The translations under genes were made by a program, and so were the position numbers. From Aurantibacter_A sp965215845 (GTDB lineage Bacteria; Bacteroidota; Bacteroidia; Flavobacteriales; Flavobacteriaceae), in the NCBI GenBank assembly GCA_965215845.1, contig CBDCEL010000003.1, positions 1-64,000 on the forward strand: a DNA stretch of 64,000 bases. The letters are read 5' to 3'. Positions 62,420 to 64,000 of the stretch are shown here, in pieces. Below the pieces are notes generated by a model. That model saw only the letters and a list, made by a program, of their open reading frames with translations. It did no database searches and had not been told where the DNA came from. The stretch's first letter is position 1. Every line of letters begins with the position of its first letter.

Positions 62420-62452
62420 TTTGTTCGTACCGTTTAATTTTTTCTATATTTG
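62420..62452 (+). promoter_or_regulatory. Bacteroidota-type promoter for the first ECF sigma gene
   Basis: TTTG at 62420-62423 and TATATTTG at 62445-62452, 21 bases apart, are an exact housekeeping-type match. A second TATATTTG overlaps the -33 at 62416-62423. The leader before ATG 62582 would be about 125 bases, longer than for most genes here. Confidence 0.5.
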
Positions 62453-62581
62453 AACTTCACTTAATGTCAATTGCCCATAGCGAACAATTACTTTTTTTAA
62501 AATTAGTGATCAACCTAAACGCCCATTGAACCATTCAATGGTAACTGATTGTACTAGTTTTAACCAATAAAAGTAATTGTT

Positions 62582-63169
62582 ATGGAATCACATTCAATTG
62601 ACGACCCACAACTTATCAAGCGATATACCAATGGAGATGAGCGAGCGCTCAACACGCTTATTCATAGGCATAACCAGCGACTTAGTAGTTTCATCTATTC
62701 AAAAGTAGGCGACCGTGAGGTCACTGAAGACATCTTTCAAGATACCTTTATCAAGGTAATACGAACCCTTAAGAGAGGAAGTTATAATGAGGAAGGCAAG
62801 TTTCTACCTTGGGTAATGCGTATTGCCCATAACTTGATCATTGATTACTTCAGAAAGAGCAATCGCATGCCGTATTTCGAAGGAACGAACAATTTTGACG
62901 TCTTTTCAATCATAAGCGATGAGCGTCTTAATATTGAAGGACAACTCATAAAAGAACAGATTGACGTTGACCTGGGCATTTTGATCGAGGAACTGCCAAA
63001 CGACCAAAAAGAGGTATTGACAATGCGTATTTATAGAGACATGAGTTTTAAGGAAATATCCGAAAACACTGGGGTTAGCATCAATACCGCCTTAGGCAGA
63101 ATGCGCTACGCACTTATCAATCTGAGAAAGATAATCGAGGAGAATAATATAGCTTTGACGAATTATTAG
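62582..63169 (+). CDS. ECF-type RNA polymerase sigma factor (copy 1)
   Basis: 195 residues. Region 2 (about 20-95) has FIYSKVGDREVTEDIFQDTF with the -10-recognising helix and WVMRIAHNLIIDYFRK. Region 4 (about 125-185) has LPNDQKEVLTMRIYRDMSF and the helix-turn-helix FKEISENTGVSINTALGRM. No anti-sigma gene of the usual membrane type follows; instead there is a 47-codon gene and a terminator. A very similar second sigma gene starts 622 bases downstream. Confidence 0.9.
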   Translation: MESHSIDDPQLIKRYTNGDERALNTLIHRHNQRLSSFIYSKVGDREVTEDIFQDTFIKVIRTLKRGSYNEEGKFLPWVMRIAHNLIIDYFRKSNRMPYFEGTNNFDVFSIISDERLNIEGQLIKEQIDVDLGILIEELPNDQKEVLTMRIYRDMSFKEISENTGVSINTALGRMRYALINLRKIIEENNIALTNY

Positions 63170-63239
63170 GGCGCAGGTCGAATAGAATTATTATATTGGC
63201 TTTTGCTGCGTTATCCTTATATAACAAAACAAAAGCGAT

Positions 63240-63383
63240 ATGAAGGAAATTTACTCTGAGGATAAGAAAAAGTGTAAACTGGTCAAGGCCAAGCCCGAAA
63301 CAATTCAATTTCTATTGAATTACTCGAAATCTTTGAAATACACTGAAGCTGATGGCATGAAGTTCGAGAGTAATTTGAACTAG
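63240..63383 (+). CDS. Small 47-residue protein between the sigma factors
   Basis: ATG 63240 to TAG 63383. The product is basic at the N-terminus (KEIYSEDKKKCKLVKAKP) and has a central ETIQFLLNYSKSLKY helix. The pattern KPETIxFLLNYSKSL is, as I recall, a recurring small gene next to flavobacterial ECF sigma factors. Cotranscription with copy 1 is likely because the gap is 70 bases and a terminator follows. It could be a small regulator of the sigma factor, but nothing in the sequence proves that. Confidence 0.6.
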   Translation: MKEIYSEDKKKCKLVKAKPETIQFLLNYSKSLKYTEADGMKFESNLN

Positions 63384-63401
63384 ACCATACACATAATTTA
63401 T

Positions 63402-63436
63402 AAACCCGAACCTGGAACCAGGTTCGGGTTTTTTTG
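63402..63436 (+). terminator. Terminator after the 47-residue gene
   Basis: AACCCGAACCTGG-AA-CCAGGTTCGGGTT stem followed by seven T. It closes the first sigma unit. Confidence 0.92.
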
Positions 63437-63790
63437 TTTCTAAAAACCCCAAGGGCTTCCATATTTTAATGAAAAGACTTCTACAGGGTATCTCAGGCAG
63501 GGCCATAAAACGCCACCAAATAATTATCTTGAAGTGTTTTCCTACAAAGCAAAACACCCTTTTCTACGACTGAAAGCTGCCTGAAAATTGGAAAAATGCC
63601 GTTTCACATCAAAAAGTGGTCGTTTTACAACAATGTTTTTTCACCACCCCGCCTTTTATCTAGTTTTAGGTCATAATTAAAAAAGGGAAACGATTTATAT
63701 CAATAAAAATTGTTTCAAAAATTAAACTAATTACTCTAAAAATGCTTTCCAACCAGAAAGCCCTAATCTTAACCAAAAAATACAATCTGT
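63437..63790. other. Non-coding interval before the second sigma gene
   Basis: About 350 AT-rich bases with no convincing coding frame or RNA gene. It must hold the promoter for the second sigma gene, but I see no exact TTTG/TANNTTTG pair. TTTTAGGT at 63664-63671 repeats a half-site found before copy 1. Confidence 0.4.
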
Positions 63791-64000
63791 ATGAACCTGC
63801 AAGTTGAAGATTCAGTACTAGTAAGAGATTACATTTCAGGAGACGAAAAATCACTTGAAATACTCATCAACCGACACAACCAACGCATTTCAAGTTTCAT
63901 TTATTCAAAAGTTCTAGATCGAGACATTACCGAAGATATCTTTCAAGATACCTTTATCAAGGTAATTAAGACCTTAAAAAAGGGTTCTTATAGTGAAGAG
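63791..64000 (+). CDS. ECF-type RNA polymerase sigma factor (copy 2, partial)
   Basis: ATG 63791, open to the window end (70 codons). The visible part is sigma region 2 and is very close to copy 1: NRHNQRISSFIYSKVLDRDI against HRHNQRLSSFIYSKVGDREV, then an identical TEDIFQDTFIKVI and KGSYSEE against RGSYNEE. The first 20 residues differ more. Region 4 lies outside the window. Confidence 0.88.
   Translation, partial: MNLQVEDSVLVRDYISGDEKSLEILINRHNQRISSFIYSKVLDRDITEDIFQDTFIKVIKTLKKGSYSEE

Noticed and set aside
1..64000. CRISPR array, prophage, insertion sequence, tRNA or rRNA genes
   Set aside because: I saw no regularly spaced direct repeats, no transposase or phage structural motifs, and no cloverleaf or rRNA core sequences. 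Weak or partial cases could be missed by eye.

Overview
The window is a moderately AT-rich chromosomal segment from a member of the Bacteroidota, almost certainly a marine Flavobacteriaceae. The genus cannot be fixed from sequence alone. Signs of this are menaquinone genes in flavobacterial order, SusC-like plug and carboxypeptidase-regulatory domains, an outer-membrane beta-barrel receptor, a LytTR regulator with a HisKA_2/TPR kinase, TANNTTTG-type -7 boxes, start codons that mostly lack Shine-Dalgarno sequences, and a likely capnine (sulfonolipid) locus.

Layout. 1-12.9 kb is a dispersed menaquinone region: the tail of an isochorismate synthase gene, menD, DUF2853, an S1-domain CvfB-like gene, a SPOR-like membrane protein, menA, a LytTR regulator with a HisKA_2 kinase, a UPF0173 hydrolase, an SDR, then menC, a CPBP protease and menE in overlapping order. 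No menB is present. 12.9-23.2 kb is the most unusual part. It holds five exported proteins built from TonB-receptor-type plug modules (four with a carboxypeptidase-regulatory domain) but without a beta-barrel: a small protein with two plug-like segments, a plug plus von Willebrand A protein, and three plug plus TPR plus YfaP-like paralogues. An M24 metallopeptidase gene sits among them. Two gene fossils in the array record tandem duplication. 23.2-31.8 kb holds an acyl-CoA carboxylase subunit, a Gfo/Idh/MocA oxidoreductase, a 60-residue membrane protein, ettA, a metallo-beta-lactamase-fold lipoprotein, a GNAT, a coiled-coil membrane protein and fumC.

31.9-45.2 kb holds a sulfatase, a small membrane protein, an outer-membrane receptor with a Gly/Tyr-rich partner, arsC, a HAD phosphatase, prfB with an intact programmed +1 frameshift, a zinc metalloprotease, threonine aldolase, a DUF1508 protein, an OmpA-family protein, a thioredoxin and a YbaB nucleoid protein. 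45.3-57.9 kb holds oligopeptidase B, a cysteine-synthase-like gene plus an alpha-oxoamine synthase (probable cysteate synthase and cysteate acyltransferase for capnine), a GNAT-like acyltransferase, an outer-membrane protein, DUF4834, YfhO, a glycosyltransferase and a flippase. 58-64 kb holds an Arg/Ser-rich exported protein, uvrA, and two closely related ECF sigma factors with a 47-codon gene between them; the second is cut by the window end.

Best candidates for undescribed biology are the barrel-less plug array with its duplication fossils, a palindromic repeat inserted in frame in menE, the sulfonolipid locus with a neighbouring candidate N-acyltransferase, and the tandem sigma factors. 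No tRNA, rRNA, CRISPR array, insertion sequence or prophage was recognised.
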